Assembly (NCBI GenBank): GCA_026400935.1
Contig: JAPLNX010000326.1
Span: 1-32,383 of the forward strand
From: Planctomycetia bacterium
Lineage (GTDB): Bacteria > Planctomycetota > Planctomycetia > Planctomycetales > Planctomycetaceae
Reading direction: 5' to 3'
Length of the DNA stretch: 32,383 nucleotides
The notes under the pieces were generated by a model, which worked only from the letters and a program-made list of their open reading frames with translations, was not told the DNA's origin and did no database searches. Made by a program: the position numbers and the translations under genes. Of this stretch, positions 24,159 to 32,383 are shown piece after piece (the stretch's first letter is position 1; the number at the start of each line of letters is the position of its first letter).

Positions 24159-25880
24159 TCAACCGCGCTTCAGTAACTCAGTTCCCACTTCACGCAGGGT
24201 CGAGAGCAGTTCATCCAAATCGTCGGCAGTCGTTAGCGGATTGATGATCGTCACCCGCAATGCGCCGCAACCTCCGAGGTTGGTTTGCACGATGTAGAAC
24301 TTGCCCGATTCAATGACTCGTCGACGCAGCTCCCGTTGAAACGCTCCGATTACTTCCAATGGAGCATCCTTCATTACGGTCGGAACGTGCCGGAATGCAA
24401 CGATATTGCACTGCGGTTCGTGCAACGGCACGAAATCATCGGCAGCGAGCAGCTTGTTGTAGAAGACACGACCGAGATCGAATGTCACATCGACCAAGTC
24501 CTCGAACAAAGATTCTCCAAACAGAGACCACGTTCCCCACAAGCCGTAGGCCGCCGCTCGCTTCGTGCATTCGAGCGTCAACATGCCGCTGTCGTACTCA
24601 GCCATGCCGGGCGCGGACGGGTCGAACAGATACGGAGCATCTTGTCGAAACGTTTCAAAACGATGTCGCTTGTCGCGGTACAACACGAACGCGCACAGAG
24701 CGGGTACGAACATCATTTTGTGAGCGTCCCATACGACGCTGTCGGCCTGATCGACACCATCCAACAGATGACGATATCGTCGACTCATCAATGCTGCTCC
24801 GCCGTGGGCCGCATCCACATGCATCCAAACTCCGTGCTTGCGACAGACTGCGGCGACATCGCGTAATGGATCAAACGCACCAATCGGTGTCGCACAAGCA
24901 CAGGCCGATACAGCGACGACCGGATGCCCTTTCGCTTTCAACTCGGTGATCTGCTCATCGAGTCGCTGCGGATCAAGCTGACGATGGCTATTGAGTGCCG
25001 CTCGCAAAACTTGCTTCGTACCAAGCCCGATAATCCCCGCCGCTCGCGCGACGGAATAATGAGCGTCGGCTTGCACGATCACCGTAGGACGGTTTTTCAA
25101 ACCGTTCGAACGTTTGACGTTGTCGTCCTCAGTGAGCGGATTGGATGCCCCGTTTTTGAAAACCGGGCTACGGTTTGCATCACTTTCAAACCCGACGCCA
25201 TCTTCCCACGAACCGCCCAACATCACATTCCGAGCGGTCAGCAATGCGGTGAGGTTTCCCAGCGAACCACCATGCGTTACCAGACCCGCGAAGTTGTCTC
25301 GTTGCCAACCAATTTGTTCGCCCAGGCGATTGACCAAAGCCCGTTCGACAGCAGTCGCCCACGGGCCCATTTCGTAAATCGCCATCACTTGGTTCGTGAC
25401 CGCTCCCACTGCATCAAACAACCCGGCGATCGGCACCGGGGCCGGAACCTGATGTCCGATGTAATGCGGATGATGCAGATTGTGCCCGCGATCAAGCATT
25501 TGCTGCACGATCGAAGCGAAGCGGTCTGTGTCTGATGGTGGACTTCGCTCTTCCTCTAAGTGACTCGCAGCATGAGCGATGGCAGACGCTTTTCCTGTCG
25601 ATGAATCACAAGCGAGAGAAGAATCAGACGTCTCTGGAAGCGATCGCCCTTGTTCACAATTCGGGTTACTCAACGGGGCCTCATTCAACCACCTCGCGGC
25701 TTCTGCGATGTTCGCTTCCGGTTCCGCCCAATTCAGAACTCGCGTAGACCGCTGTTGAACGTTGTCGAGATGCGTTGAAAGCAATTCCGCCCACCTGCTT
25801 GCCGCCGCACGAAATCGCTGCGGATCATAAATCGCTTTCAGGCGTGCCTGAGTCGCACTGAAACTCGCTTCATCTAACAT
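24159..25880 (-). CDS. Group II PLP-dependent decarboxylase (DDC/GAD family)
   Basis: 573 aa from ATG 25880, with GGAAAG about 8 nt upstream. The family core is intact: HYIGHQVPAPVPIAGLF, then MGPWATAVERALV, THGGSLGNLTALLTAR, DAAHGGA (D356) and the Schiff-base lysine in VWDAHKMM (K388). These enzymes decarboxylate amino acids such as glutamate or aromatic residues; some bacterial relatives are aminotransferase-like. The substrate is unknown. Two stretches look inserted compared with the family: about residues 67-115 (Ser-rich, SSLACDSSTGKASAIAH) and about 227-263, whose DNA (25092-25202) contains palindromes. Both leave the frame open. Confidence 0.9.
   Translation of the reverse strand: MLDEASFSATQARLKAIYDPQRFRAAASRWAELLSTHLDNVQQRSTRVLNWAEPEANIAEAARWLNEAPLSNPNCEQGRSLPETSDSSLACDSSTGKASAIAHAASHLEEERSPPSDTDRFASIVQQMLDRGHNLHHPHYIGHQVPAPVPIAGLFDAVGAVTNQVMAIYEMGPWATAVERALVNRLGEQIGWQRDNFAGLVTHGGSLGNLTALLTARNVMLGGSWEDGVGFESDANRSPVFKNGASNPLTEDDNVKRSNGLKNRPTVIVQADAHYSVARAAGIIGLGTKQVLRAALNSHRQLDPQRLDEQITELKAKGHPVVAVSACACATPIGAFDPLRDVAAVCRKHGVWMHVDAAHGGAALMSRRYRHLLDGVDQADSVVWDAHKMMFVPALCAFVLYRDKRHRFETFRQDAPYLFDPSAPGMAEYDSGMLTLECTKRAAAYGLWGTWSLFGESLFEDLVDVTFDLGRVFYNKLLAADDFVPLHEPQCNIVAFRHVPTVMKDAPLEVIGAFQRELRRRVIESGKFYIVQTNLGGCGALRVTIINPLTTADDLDELLSTLREVGTELLKRG
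25090..25167. repeat. Palindromic repeat inside the decarboxylase gene
   Basis: CGGTTTTTCAAACCG (25090-25104) is a 6-bp stem with a 3-nt loop. GCCCCGTTTTTGAAAACCGGGC just downstream (about 25147-25168) is a near-perfect stem. They coincide with an apparent 37-residue insertion in the protein. Confidence 0.6.
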
Positions 25881-25918
25881 CGAACAACTTTCCGAAGTGA
25901 GTTCACGGGGCAGGCTCC

Positions 25919-25950
25919 GTTTCTCACTCGTCCGAGGAGCAAGTGAGAAA
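25919..25950. repeat. Short inverted repeat upstream of the decarboxylase gene
   Basis: TTTCTCACT (25920-25928) pairs with AGTGAGAAA (25942-25950). It lies in the intergenic gap before the HpcH/HpaI gene. Confidence 0.4.
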
Positions 25951-26020
25951 CGCAAGTGACTAACTCACGCTTGCTCGTCGGGCTAGTGTGAGATGAGCTA
26001 CAACGAAAATACTCCGGTCG

Positions 26021-26794
26021 TTAGGCAAAGAACTTCGCAAACTGCGACTTCACGGCATTTAAGCCGGCATTGATGAAGCGTGAGTCGTTCGTCATCGACA
26101 GCATCCGACAGCCCTTTGAGAACATCATCTCGCAGTGCTCAGGCGTGGGAGTGACCGCTCCCCACGGCTTGTTGTGTTTGCGGCAGGCTGCGGCCACCTT
26201 GTCAATCGCCGCTTGACATTTTGGGTTCATGAAATCGCCAGTGACACCAAGAGCCTGACTCAAGTCGGACGGACCGACAAAAAGCAGATCGACACCGTCA
26301 ATCGCCGCGATCTCATCCACGCATTCGACCGCTTCGAGCGTTTCGATCTGAATGGCGACCCAGCTCTTTTCGTTCGCTTCTTGCACGAACTTCGCTTGAG
26401 GTGTCAGCGTATAGCGACCATCGAAGCCACTATTGTTGAGACCTCGAAAACCGCGCGGCGCGAACTTTGACCAACGGACGATTTCCTCCGCTTGCTTCGC
26501 AGAAAAGACCATCGCTGCCATCACTCCGCCGGCTCCCGCTTCCAGACATTTCGTCACCAGCGCGTAATCGGTCGGGGCAATCCGAACGAAGCAATCGAGG
26601 TTCTGACTGCGAGCCGCCATGCAGGCGATTTCGAGTTTCTCCATTGAGAACCCAACATGTTCGTGATCCAACCACAAGCAGTCGAAGCCGCCGTTGAAAC
26701 CGATCATGTTGATCACGTTGTGATGCAGCACTCGACCAATCGCCGCTGCTCGCACCGTTTCACCCTTCGCCAATCGCTCTCTTGTCCGTTGCAT
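26021..26794 (-). CDS. HpcH/HpaI aldolase family protein
   Basis: 257 aa, the full usual length. FDCLWLDHEHVGF (about 39), the phosphate-site-like GAGGVMAAM, the metal-binding glutamate in WVAIQIETLEAV and aspartate in LFVGPSDLSQALG are all present. Members cleave 2-keto-3-deoxy acids into pyruvate or glyoxylate products with a divalent metal. The substrate is unclear. It is on the same strand as the decarboxylase but separated by 140 bp. Confidence 0.92.
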   Translation of the reverse strand: MQRTRERLAKGETVRAAAIGRVLHHNVINMIGFNGGFDCLWLDHEHVGFSMEKLEIACMAARSQNLDCFVRIAPTDYALVTKCLEAGAGGVMAAMVFSAKQAEEIVRWSKFAPRGFRGLNNSGFDGRYTLTPQAKFVQEANEKSWVAIQIETLEAVECVDEIAAIDGVDLLFVGPSDLSQALGVTGDFMNPKCQAAIDKVAAACRKHNKPWGAVTPTPEHCEMMFSKGCRMLSMTNDSRFINAGLNAVKSQFAKFFA

Positions 26795-27533
26795 CGGAAA
26801 CCTTTCACGAAAAAAAATCTTTCACCAATTCGAGCAGCAGGCTAAAGCCTGAACTCCGACTTTCCCAGCGAGGACACAAGGCGGCTCGCTCCTCTATCAC
26901 CATGGCGTTCCACGCCAAATCGCTAAGATTGCAAGTATCCTCTCAACTGGCGCTCACTCATCATCAGTTGCAAACGATCTGAACGAACAACAGGTAGAGG
27001 AAAACATCGCCGGGAGATTCTCAATAGGGTGTGTTTTGGAAAGGCCCTTGGGGAATGGAATCCCAGCGATGATTCAGCATCACTCACGGCGAAGCAAGTC
27101 GTGTTACCGTGCAATCTGGCATCCGCCAATAACGCTCACCCGCACCGCCGTCGGAATTCTCCATTCTGGAAAAACTCGCGATTCATAATCCCGCCTTGGT
27201 CACGAAACCCTCGAACACTTGTGCCAAGTGCGCCTGAACTGCTCCTGCAGTCCACCGACATAACTCGACTCAGGCACCCACGCACTGCTTGATCCAACAA
27301 CTCCCCCCGAGCTGCATCAGATGATGGCACATGCTCAATCGGTGAATCTCATCGCGTTTTGGTTGCTCGTGTCTATTGGCCCGGAGCCAATTCCTTGACG
27401 TACATGGACTTCAGGCGGAGAATCGCTCGACAACTCATTGGAGGCAGGTAACCTTGAGATCACGTTATCTGGGCCTGCCTGGAAGACACTTCCCATCGCG
27501 TGCGTGATCTGCAACATCATTTAGGGTGACAAT
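26795..27533. other. Intergenic region without a recognisable gene
   Basis: 739 bp between the divergent aldolase and pilus genes. A short palindrome (CAGGCTAAAGCCTG, 26838-26851) is the only structure I can name. The open frames here are short and carry no motifs. It must hold promoters for both sides, but I cannot place -35/-10 or sigma-54 boxes with confidence. Confidence 0.6.
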
Positions 27534-29231
27534 ATGTCTGACGACATTCTTAAAAAGTTGGTCAAAGACGGTGTGGTATCGAAGGATCAAATTCAGGAAG
27601 CAAATCAACTTGCTTCAACGCTTGGTATTCGGCCAGAAGAGGCTCTCGTTAAGCTGGGTTACATTGACGGAAACGAGATCAGCAGTCTGCAAGCATCAAA
27701 ATTTGGCTTCGAAACTGTCAATCTGAACGGTCTTGAAATTCCATCAAGTGTCATTGAAATGATCCCAGAGTCAGTCGCGCGAGAAAACGTCGTGATTCCG
27801 GTGAGTCTTGACAGTGACGCACTGACCATCGCGATCAACGATCCAATGAAGTTCGAAGTTCTCGATAAGCTACGCTTCATTTTGAATCGCGAAATCAAAG
27901 TCAAAGTCGCGCCAAACGAGGCTATTCAGTCAGCCATTAATCGTCATTACGGACAAAGTGAAACGGAATCGGTTGACTCAATGTTGTCGGAATTCACCGA
28001 AACGCAAATCGACATCACGCAGACAGAAATCAAAGAGGCAGAGACTTTTGCGGGAGATGATGACAGTGCGCCGATCGTTCGATTAGTGAATTTGATTATC
28101 TCCGAAGCGGTCAATATGAGGGCCAGTGACATTCATATTGAGCCTTTTGAAAACCGAGTCCGCATTCGCTACCGCATCGACGGAGTCTTGGTTGAGCGTG
28201 ACAGTCCACCGCGGCGATTGCTGGCGGCTCTTGTTTCTCGCCTAAAAATTATGGCGAATATGGATATCGCAGAAAAAAGGCGGTGTCAGGACGGGCGTAT
28301 CAAAACAAGGGCGAACGGCAAAGAGTTTGACTTGCGAGTGAGCATCCTGCCATCAGTCTATGGCCAGGCGGTCGTGATGCGAATTCTTGATCGCGACAGC
28401 ATTAAAGTTGGCATCCGAAATCTTGGTTTTAGCGAAGACAACTACCGGAAATTCCAAAACATCATTCGCCGCCCAAACGGTATTTTCCTGGTAACCGGAC
28501 CAACCGGAAGCGGGAAGACGACGACCCTCTACAGTGCTTTGGGAGAGTTAAATCGACCAGACCGTAAGCTCATTACGGCAGAGGATCCAGTGGAATATTT
28601 GCTGCCGGGCATCAATCAAGTCGAGGTGAAATCCGCGATCGGATTGAACTTTGCTTCGATTATTCGAGCCATGCTACGGCAAGCTCCTAACGTCATTCTC
28701 GTGGGCGAAATTCGGGATTCCGAGACCGCCGAGATGGCAATTCAGGCATCCTTAACAGGACACTTGGTTTTCAGCACGCTCCATACGAACGATGCGCCTG
28801 GTTCTGTGACACGCCTGATCGACATGGGAGTGCAGCCATTTTTGGTTGCGTCCAGCGTCATGGCAGTCATGGCACAACGCCTCGCGCGTGTTGTCTGTGC
28901 TAAATGCAAGGAGCCGTATCGGCCCGATCAGTCCGAGCTGTCCCAATTTGGAATCACTGCCGACCAAGCGGCCGCAGGGACATTCATGCGAGGCAAAGGA
29001 TGCAATAACTGTCAGCACACGGGATATCGAGGTCGCGTTGCAGTATTTGAAATGATGACGATGAATTCCAAAATCAGAGAGATGACGTTCAACCGCGAGC
29101 CTGCCCAAAATATTCGGCGACAGGCTCGACTGATGGGAATGAGGTCGCTCGCTGAGGACGCGACGGACAAAGCCCTAAAGGGCCAGACCACTTTGCTTGA
29201 AGTTGGGAGGCTGCAGAAGGCGGTCGACTAA
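27534..29231 (+). CDS. pilB: PilB/GspE-type secretion or pilus assembly ATPase (first)
   Basis: 565 aa from ATG 27534 with AGGGTGA just upstream. The N-terminal MshEN (T2SSE_N) domain (about 1-140) is followed by the ATPase. SDIHIEPFENRVRIRYRIDG, Walker A GPTGSGKTTT (about 321-330), the Asp box, Walker B VILVGEIRD (about 385-393) and FSTLHTNDAPGSVTRL are complete. The tetracysteine zinc site is CAKC...CNNC near the C-terminus. It powers pilin polymerisation at the inner membrane. A paralogue lies two genes downstream. Confidence 0.93.
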   Translation: MSDDILKKLVKDGVVSKDQIQEANQLASTLGIRPEEALVKLGYIDGNEISSLQASKFGFETVNLNGLEIPSSVIEMIPESVARENVVIPVSLDSDALTIAINDPMKFEVLDKLRFILNREIKVKVAPNEAIQSAINRHYGQSETESVDSMLSEFTETQIDITQTEIKEAETFAGDDDSAPIVRLVNLIISEAVNMRASDIHIEPFENRVRIRYRIDGVLVERDSPPRRLLAALVSRLKIMANMDIAEKRRCQDGRIKTRANGKEFDLRVSILPSVYGQAVVMRILDRDSIKVGIRNLGFSEDNYRKFQNIIRRPNGIFLVTGPTGSGKTTTLYSALGELNRPDRKLITAEDPVEYLLPGINQVEVKSAIGLNFASIIRAMLRQAPNVILVGEIRDSETAEMAIQASLTGHLVFSTLHTNDAPGSVTRLIDMGVQPFLVASSVMAVMAQRLARVVCAKCKEPYRPDQSELSQFGITADQAAAGTFMRGKGCNNCQHTGYRGRVAVFEMMTMNSKIREMTFNREPAQNIRRQARLMGMRSLAEDATDKALKGQTTLLEVGRLQKAVD

Positions 29232-29349
29232 TCTCTGGCAATGGCCGGCATTTTATTGAAAATTTCCACACTTTCCTGGGCGGCATCACGTTGGGCGTGA
29301 CAATCTGGCCGTTGCAGTCAGCGTTTTGCAGAACATTAAGGGTGTTGCG

Positions 29350-30462
29350 ATGGCCTTTATTCAAATTGACAAACTGCTCGAAACGGTCATCAAGGAAAAA
29401 GTCAGTGACCTTCACATATCTTGTGGCCAACCCCCCGTAGTTCGCGTTGGCGGCCACATGGTTCGGCTGGAAACGAAGACTTTGGAGCCCGAAGACACCG
29501 TTTCTTTGATGAAGAGCATCACGCCAGAGCGGAATCAACAGGAATTACAGGAAGTTGGTTCATCAGACTTTGGCTTTGCATTTGGCTCGAAAGCTCGTTT
29601 CCGAGTTTCGGTATTTAAGCAAAAGGGCAAAATATCGATGGTGCTGCGGAGAATTCCCAATGAATTCTTAACGTTCCAGCAACTCGGCCTTCCCCCAATT
29701 ATCGAAGACTTAATCCAGCGCCCTCGTGGCCTGTTCCTAGTCACAGGCCCGACTGGTAGCGGTAAAACAACCAGTCTTGCCAGTATGATTAACTGGCTAA
29801 ACACGAACGTAGACCATCACATTATCACACTTGAAGACCCCATTGAGTACTACCACGAGCATAAGAAAAGCACGATCAACCAGCGCGAAGTTGGAGTCGA
29901 TACGCCAACATTCGCAGAAGCTCTTCGACGCGCTCTACGACAGGATCCCGACGTGATCCTCGTCGGTGAAATGCGTGACCTCGAAACAATCGAGTCAGCG
30001 ATCACCGCTGCTGAAACTGGTCACGTTGTGTTCGGCACACTGCACACGACAGGTGCTCAAGGAACTGTGGATCGAATCATCGACGTGTTCCCGACGAACC
30101 AGCAAGAACAAATTCGTACGCAGCTCTCCACGGCGATCATCGGTATTCTGAGCCAGCAGCTACTCCCCCGAAAGCCAAAGGGCATGGTTGCCGCTTATGA
30201 GTTCTTGGTGGTCACGTCCGCGATCGCCAATCTAATACGCGAGGGCAAGAGCTTCCGAATTAACTCGGCAATTCAAACGGGACGAAAGCACGGCATGCAG
30301 TTGATGGATGACGCGCTGTTTAATCTTTGGAAGACGCAACTGTGCGATGAGGCAGATGTCATCAATAAGGCCAATAATCCTGGTGAGCTTAGAGAGAAGA
30401 TCGTTAAGGCGAAGAAGGGCCTGCTTGAAGATGACGATAACGACGGCGACGACGATGAATAA
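29350..30462 (+). CDS. pilT: PilT/PilU-type retraction ATPase
   Basis: 370 aa from ATG 29350; the longer frame from 29326 lacks family features. VSDLHISCGQPPVVRVGG is the PilT N-terminus, Walker A GPTGSGKTTS lies near 132-141, Walker B VILVGEMRD near 200, and FGTLHTTGAQGTVDRIIDVFP follows. It disassembles pili to cause retraction and twitching. An unusual acidic tail (LLEDDDNDGDDDE) ends it. It sits between two PilB-like genes on the same strand. Confidence 0.95.
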   Translation: MAFIQIDKLLETVIKEKVSDLHISCGQPPVVRVGGHMVRLETKTLEPEDTVSLMKSITPERNQQELQEVGSSDFGFAFGSKARFRVSVFKQKGKISMVLRRIPNEFLTFQQLGLPPIIEDLIQRPRGLFLVTGPTGSGKTTSLASMINWLNTNVDHHIITLEDPIEYYHEHKKSTINQREVGVDTPTFAEALRRALRQDPDVILVGEMRDLETIESAITAAETGHVVFGTLHTTGAQGTVDRIIDVFPTNQQEQIRTQLSTAIIGILSQQLLPRKPKGMVAAYEFLVVTSAIANLIREGKSFRINSAIQTGRKHGMQLMDDALFNLWKTQLCDEADVINKANNPGELREKIVKAKKGLLEDDDNDGDDDE

Positions 30463-30529
30463 ATATTCCATAGCATAATTTACTAATTGCTTATTGTGGT
30501 GATGACGGAAACGCTAAGGGGCATTTTTC

Positions 30530-32239
30530 ATGGCGGCACGGCGACTAGGACAGATACTCGTTGATCTTGGTTACCTTAACGAAGATCAACTTTGGGACAT
30601 TCTTGAAGAGCAAAAGAAGAGTCCTGGTGAGGTCATTGGTCGTGTCGCCATACGTATGGGCCTTGTTACTGACGGGCAAGTCACCGAAGCATTGGCCGAG
30701 CAGTGGGGCATGCCGGTCATCAATTTGAAAGAAACAAACATCCCGCCGAAGGTGCTGGAGCTTGTTCCTCAGACGATGGCAGAGATTTACAAAATCATGC
30801 CGATATCACTGAAAAACAACGTGCTCACGGTGGCGATGGCTGATCCTCAGAACGTTGCAGCATTGGACGATCTGAGAAACTTCCTGGGGTACGATGTCCG
30901 TGGAGCTGTCTCGAATCTACCAGACGTTGAAGAGGCGATCGGCAGGCATTACGCGGACAAAGAAGACAGCATCGAAGACGTGATCGGACAGATCGAAGAA
31001 AAGCATCCAGGAAACGGCAGCGAAAGCAGTGCCTACGACATTGGCTCGGAAGACGAACTGGTCAATTCCGCTCCGATTCGCAAACTCTTGAACATGGTGA
31101 TGCTGCTCGCAATTCGCGATCAAGCCAGCGACATTCACTTTGAACCTTTTGAAGATGAGTTCAAAATCCGTGTGAAGGCTGACGGCGTTCTCTATGAAAT
31201 GGTGCCGCCGCCGCGCCATTTGGCGAATGCGATTGTTTCCCGTATCAAAATCATGGCGAACCTCGATATCGCCGAACGACGCCTGCCACAGGACGGACGA
31301 ATTGAACTGACCGTAGGCGGCAACTCCGTGGACTTGCGTGTCAGCGTTTTGCCGACAATGTTCGGTGAGTCGGTCGTTATGCGAGTTCTCGATCGAACCG
31401 TCGTCCAATTGGACCTCAACAAGATCGGCATGGATGCTCACACGCTGACACGGTTCCGACAGTGTCTTCATGCGCCAAACGGAATCGTGCTTGTGACTGG
31501 CCCAACCGGTAGCGGCAAGACCACGACGTTGTATTCCGCGTTGAACGAACTCAACGACGTTGAAACAAAGATCATCACGACCGAAGACCCGGTCGAGTAC
31601 GAAATCGAAGGCTTGGTTCAAATACCGGTAAATCCAGATATCGAAGTGACCTTTGCCACAGTCTTGCGAGCCATTTTGCGACACGACCCCGACGTCATTC
31701 TTGTTGGTGAAATCCGCGATCATGAAACGGCGGAGACCGCGATCCAAAGTGCTCTCACCGGGCACTTGGTGTTTAGCACGCTGCACACCAACGACGCACC
31801 CTCGACGATCACGCGATTGCGAGACATGGGCGTAGCTCCGTTCATGATTACCGCCACTGTGGAAGCGATCCTTGCACAACGGCTCGTGCGGCGAATCTGC
31901 TCTGAGTGCCGTACCGAATTTGAGCCAAGCGATGAGCTCTTAATGGAACTGCAACTGCCAATCGCGCAAGCCAGGCAGTACAAGTTCTATTACGGAAAAG
32001 GCTGCGCGCGGTGTAACAACAGCGGTTACAAGGGGCGAGTTGGTCTCTACGAATTGATGAACGTCACCGACGACATTCGTGATCTCATTGCGGCGAACGC
32101 ACCGACTGACGAATTGCGAAATGTGGCCCGCGGCCAAGGGATGACAACTCTCCGAGAAGCAGGGTTGAAATTGATTTTCGACGGCGTCACCACCATCGAC
32201 GAGATCGTGCGTGAAACCGTCATGGAAGACGTTGAATAG
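30530..32239 (+). CDS. pilB: PilB/GspE-type secretion or pilus assembly ATPase (second)
   Basis: 569 aa with an MshEN N-terminal domain (about 1-145: GQILVDLGYLNEDQLWDIL). The ATPase core has SDIHFEPFEDEFKIRVKADG, Walker A GPTGSGKTTT (about 323-332), Walker B VILVGEIRD (about 388-396), FSTLHTNDAPSTITRL and a CSEC...CARC zinc site. It is as complete as the first PilB-like protein but clearly diverged, so the cluster codes two assembly ATPases. A 22-bp palindrome follows its stop. Confidence 0.93.
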   Translation: MAARRLGQILVDLGYLNEDQLWDILEEQKKSPGEVIGRVAIRMGLVTDGQVTEALAEQWGMPVINLKETNIPPKVLELVPQTMAEIYKIMPISLKNNVLTVAMADPQNVAALDDLRNFLGYDVRGAVSNLPDVEEAIGRHYADKEDSIEDVIGQIEEKHPGNGSESSAYDIGSEDELVNSAPIRKLLNMVMLLAIRDQASDIHFEPFEDEFKIRVKADGVLYEMVPPPRHLANAIVSRIKIMANLDIAERRLPQDGRIELTVGGNSVDLRVSVLPTMFGESVVMRVLDRTVVQLDLNKIGMDAHTLTRFRQCLHAPNGIVLVTGPTGSGKTTTLYSALNELNDVETKIITTEDPVEYEIEGLVQIPVNPDIEVTFATVLRAILRHDPDVILVGEIRDHETAETAIQSALTGHLVFSTLHTNDAPSTITRLRDMGVAPFMITATVEAILAQRLVRRICSECRTEFEPSDELLMELQLPIAQARQYKFYYGKGCARCNNSGYKGRVGLYELMNVTDDIRDLIAANAPTDELRNVARGQGMTTLREAGLKLIFDGVTTIDEIVRETVMEDVE

Positions 32240-32259
32240 TAAGCAAAAGTGATTTTGGA

Positions 32260-32312
32260 GGATGGGCACTCTTGCCCGTCGCCTGACGTTCGACGGGCAA
32301 GAGTGCCCATCC
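32260..32312. repeat. Perfect 22-bp dispersed palindrome
   Basis: GGATGGGCACTCTTGCCCGTCG (32260-32281) and its exact reverse complement (32291-32312) are separated by 9 nt. It lies 20 nt past the second PilB-like stop, inside an apparent operon. The second copy is at 22112-22174. Confidence 0.88.
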
Positions 32313-32370
32313 GAAGAACCTTTCCTACAGCAGATCATATTTCCTCAGATTCTTGTGACGGAGATCAACC

Positions 32371-32383
32371 ATGCCGGTCTACC
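32371..32383 (+). CDS. Start of the next pilus gene, probably PilC/GspF platform protein (partial)
   Basis: Only ATG CCG GTC TAC is present (Met-Pro-Val-Tyr), preceded by GGAG 8-9 nt upstream. The position after pilB/pilT genes suggests the PilC/GspF inner-membrane platform protein; the sequence shown is too short to prove it. Confidence 0.4.

Noticed and set aside
26923-27129. Short minus-strand frame in the long intergenic gap
   Set aside because: No start signal, no motif and low similarity to anything recalled. It was not called as a gene.
30917-31879. Minus-strand open frame of about 320 codons
   Set aside because: It is a shadow of the second PilB-like gene.

Overview
The window looks like chromosomal DNA of a planctomycete. 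The evidence is a PSCyt1/DUF1549/DUF1553 cytochrome-type protein, a DUF1501 secreted protein, a BatA/VWA membrane protein, fragments of a planctomycete-type Ser/Thr kinase, and many short palindromic repeats, some of them inside coding sequence. All names come from reading motifs by eye; no database search was run.

Left part (1-7540) is accessory DNA. It opens with the N-terminal fragment of a planctomycete Ser/Thr kinase on the + strand, which loses its family-like sequence near position 275. A minus-strand three-gene operon follows: a TIR protein, a GmrSD-like DUF262/DUF1524/DUF5655 nuclease, and a zinc-ribbon plus DUF4365 (PD-(D/E)xK-like) protein. I regard this as a candidate anti-phage defence locus. 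After it come five copies and one fragment of a sequence that reads as the C-terminal tail of the same kind of kinase, all in + orientation. They separate small cargo modules: a membrane-anchored HNH/Myb-like nuclease, an AF2212-like antitoxin with a PIN toxin, and a RidA-family gene. The PIN toxin takes its stop codon from a tail copy, and the RidA gene takes its last residues from a tail fragment and a palindrome. This suggests repeated recombination at the 3' end of kinase genes. No integrase or transposase is visible.

Middle part (7800-26800) is mostly ordinary planctomycete chromosome: a class V aminotransferase, a DinB-fold protein and a secreted protein of unknown function. A long minus-strand run follows (small membrane protein, DUF1549/DUF1553 cytochrome protein, LRR protein, DUF433/antitoxin/ParE, DUF1501, tsaE, BatA-VWA), then a glutathione peroxidase, an SGNH hydrolase, a group II PLP decarboxylase and an HpcH/HpaI aldolase. 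DUF1553 and DUF1501 genes are normally adjacent. Here an LRR gene and a DUF433/toxin-antitoxin block lie between them.

Right part (27534-end) is a plus-strand type IV pilus / type II secretion ATPase cluster: PilB/GspE-like, PilT-like, a second PilB/GspE-like, and the first codons of another gene, probably the PilC/GspF platform protein. A 739-bp stretch with no recognisable gene separates it from the aldolase.
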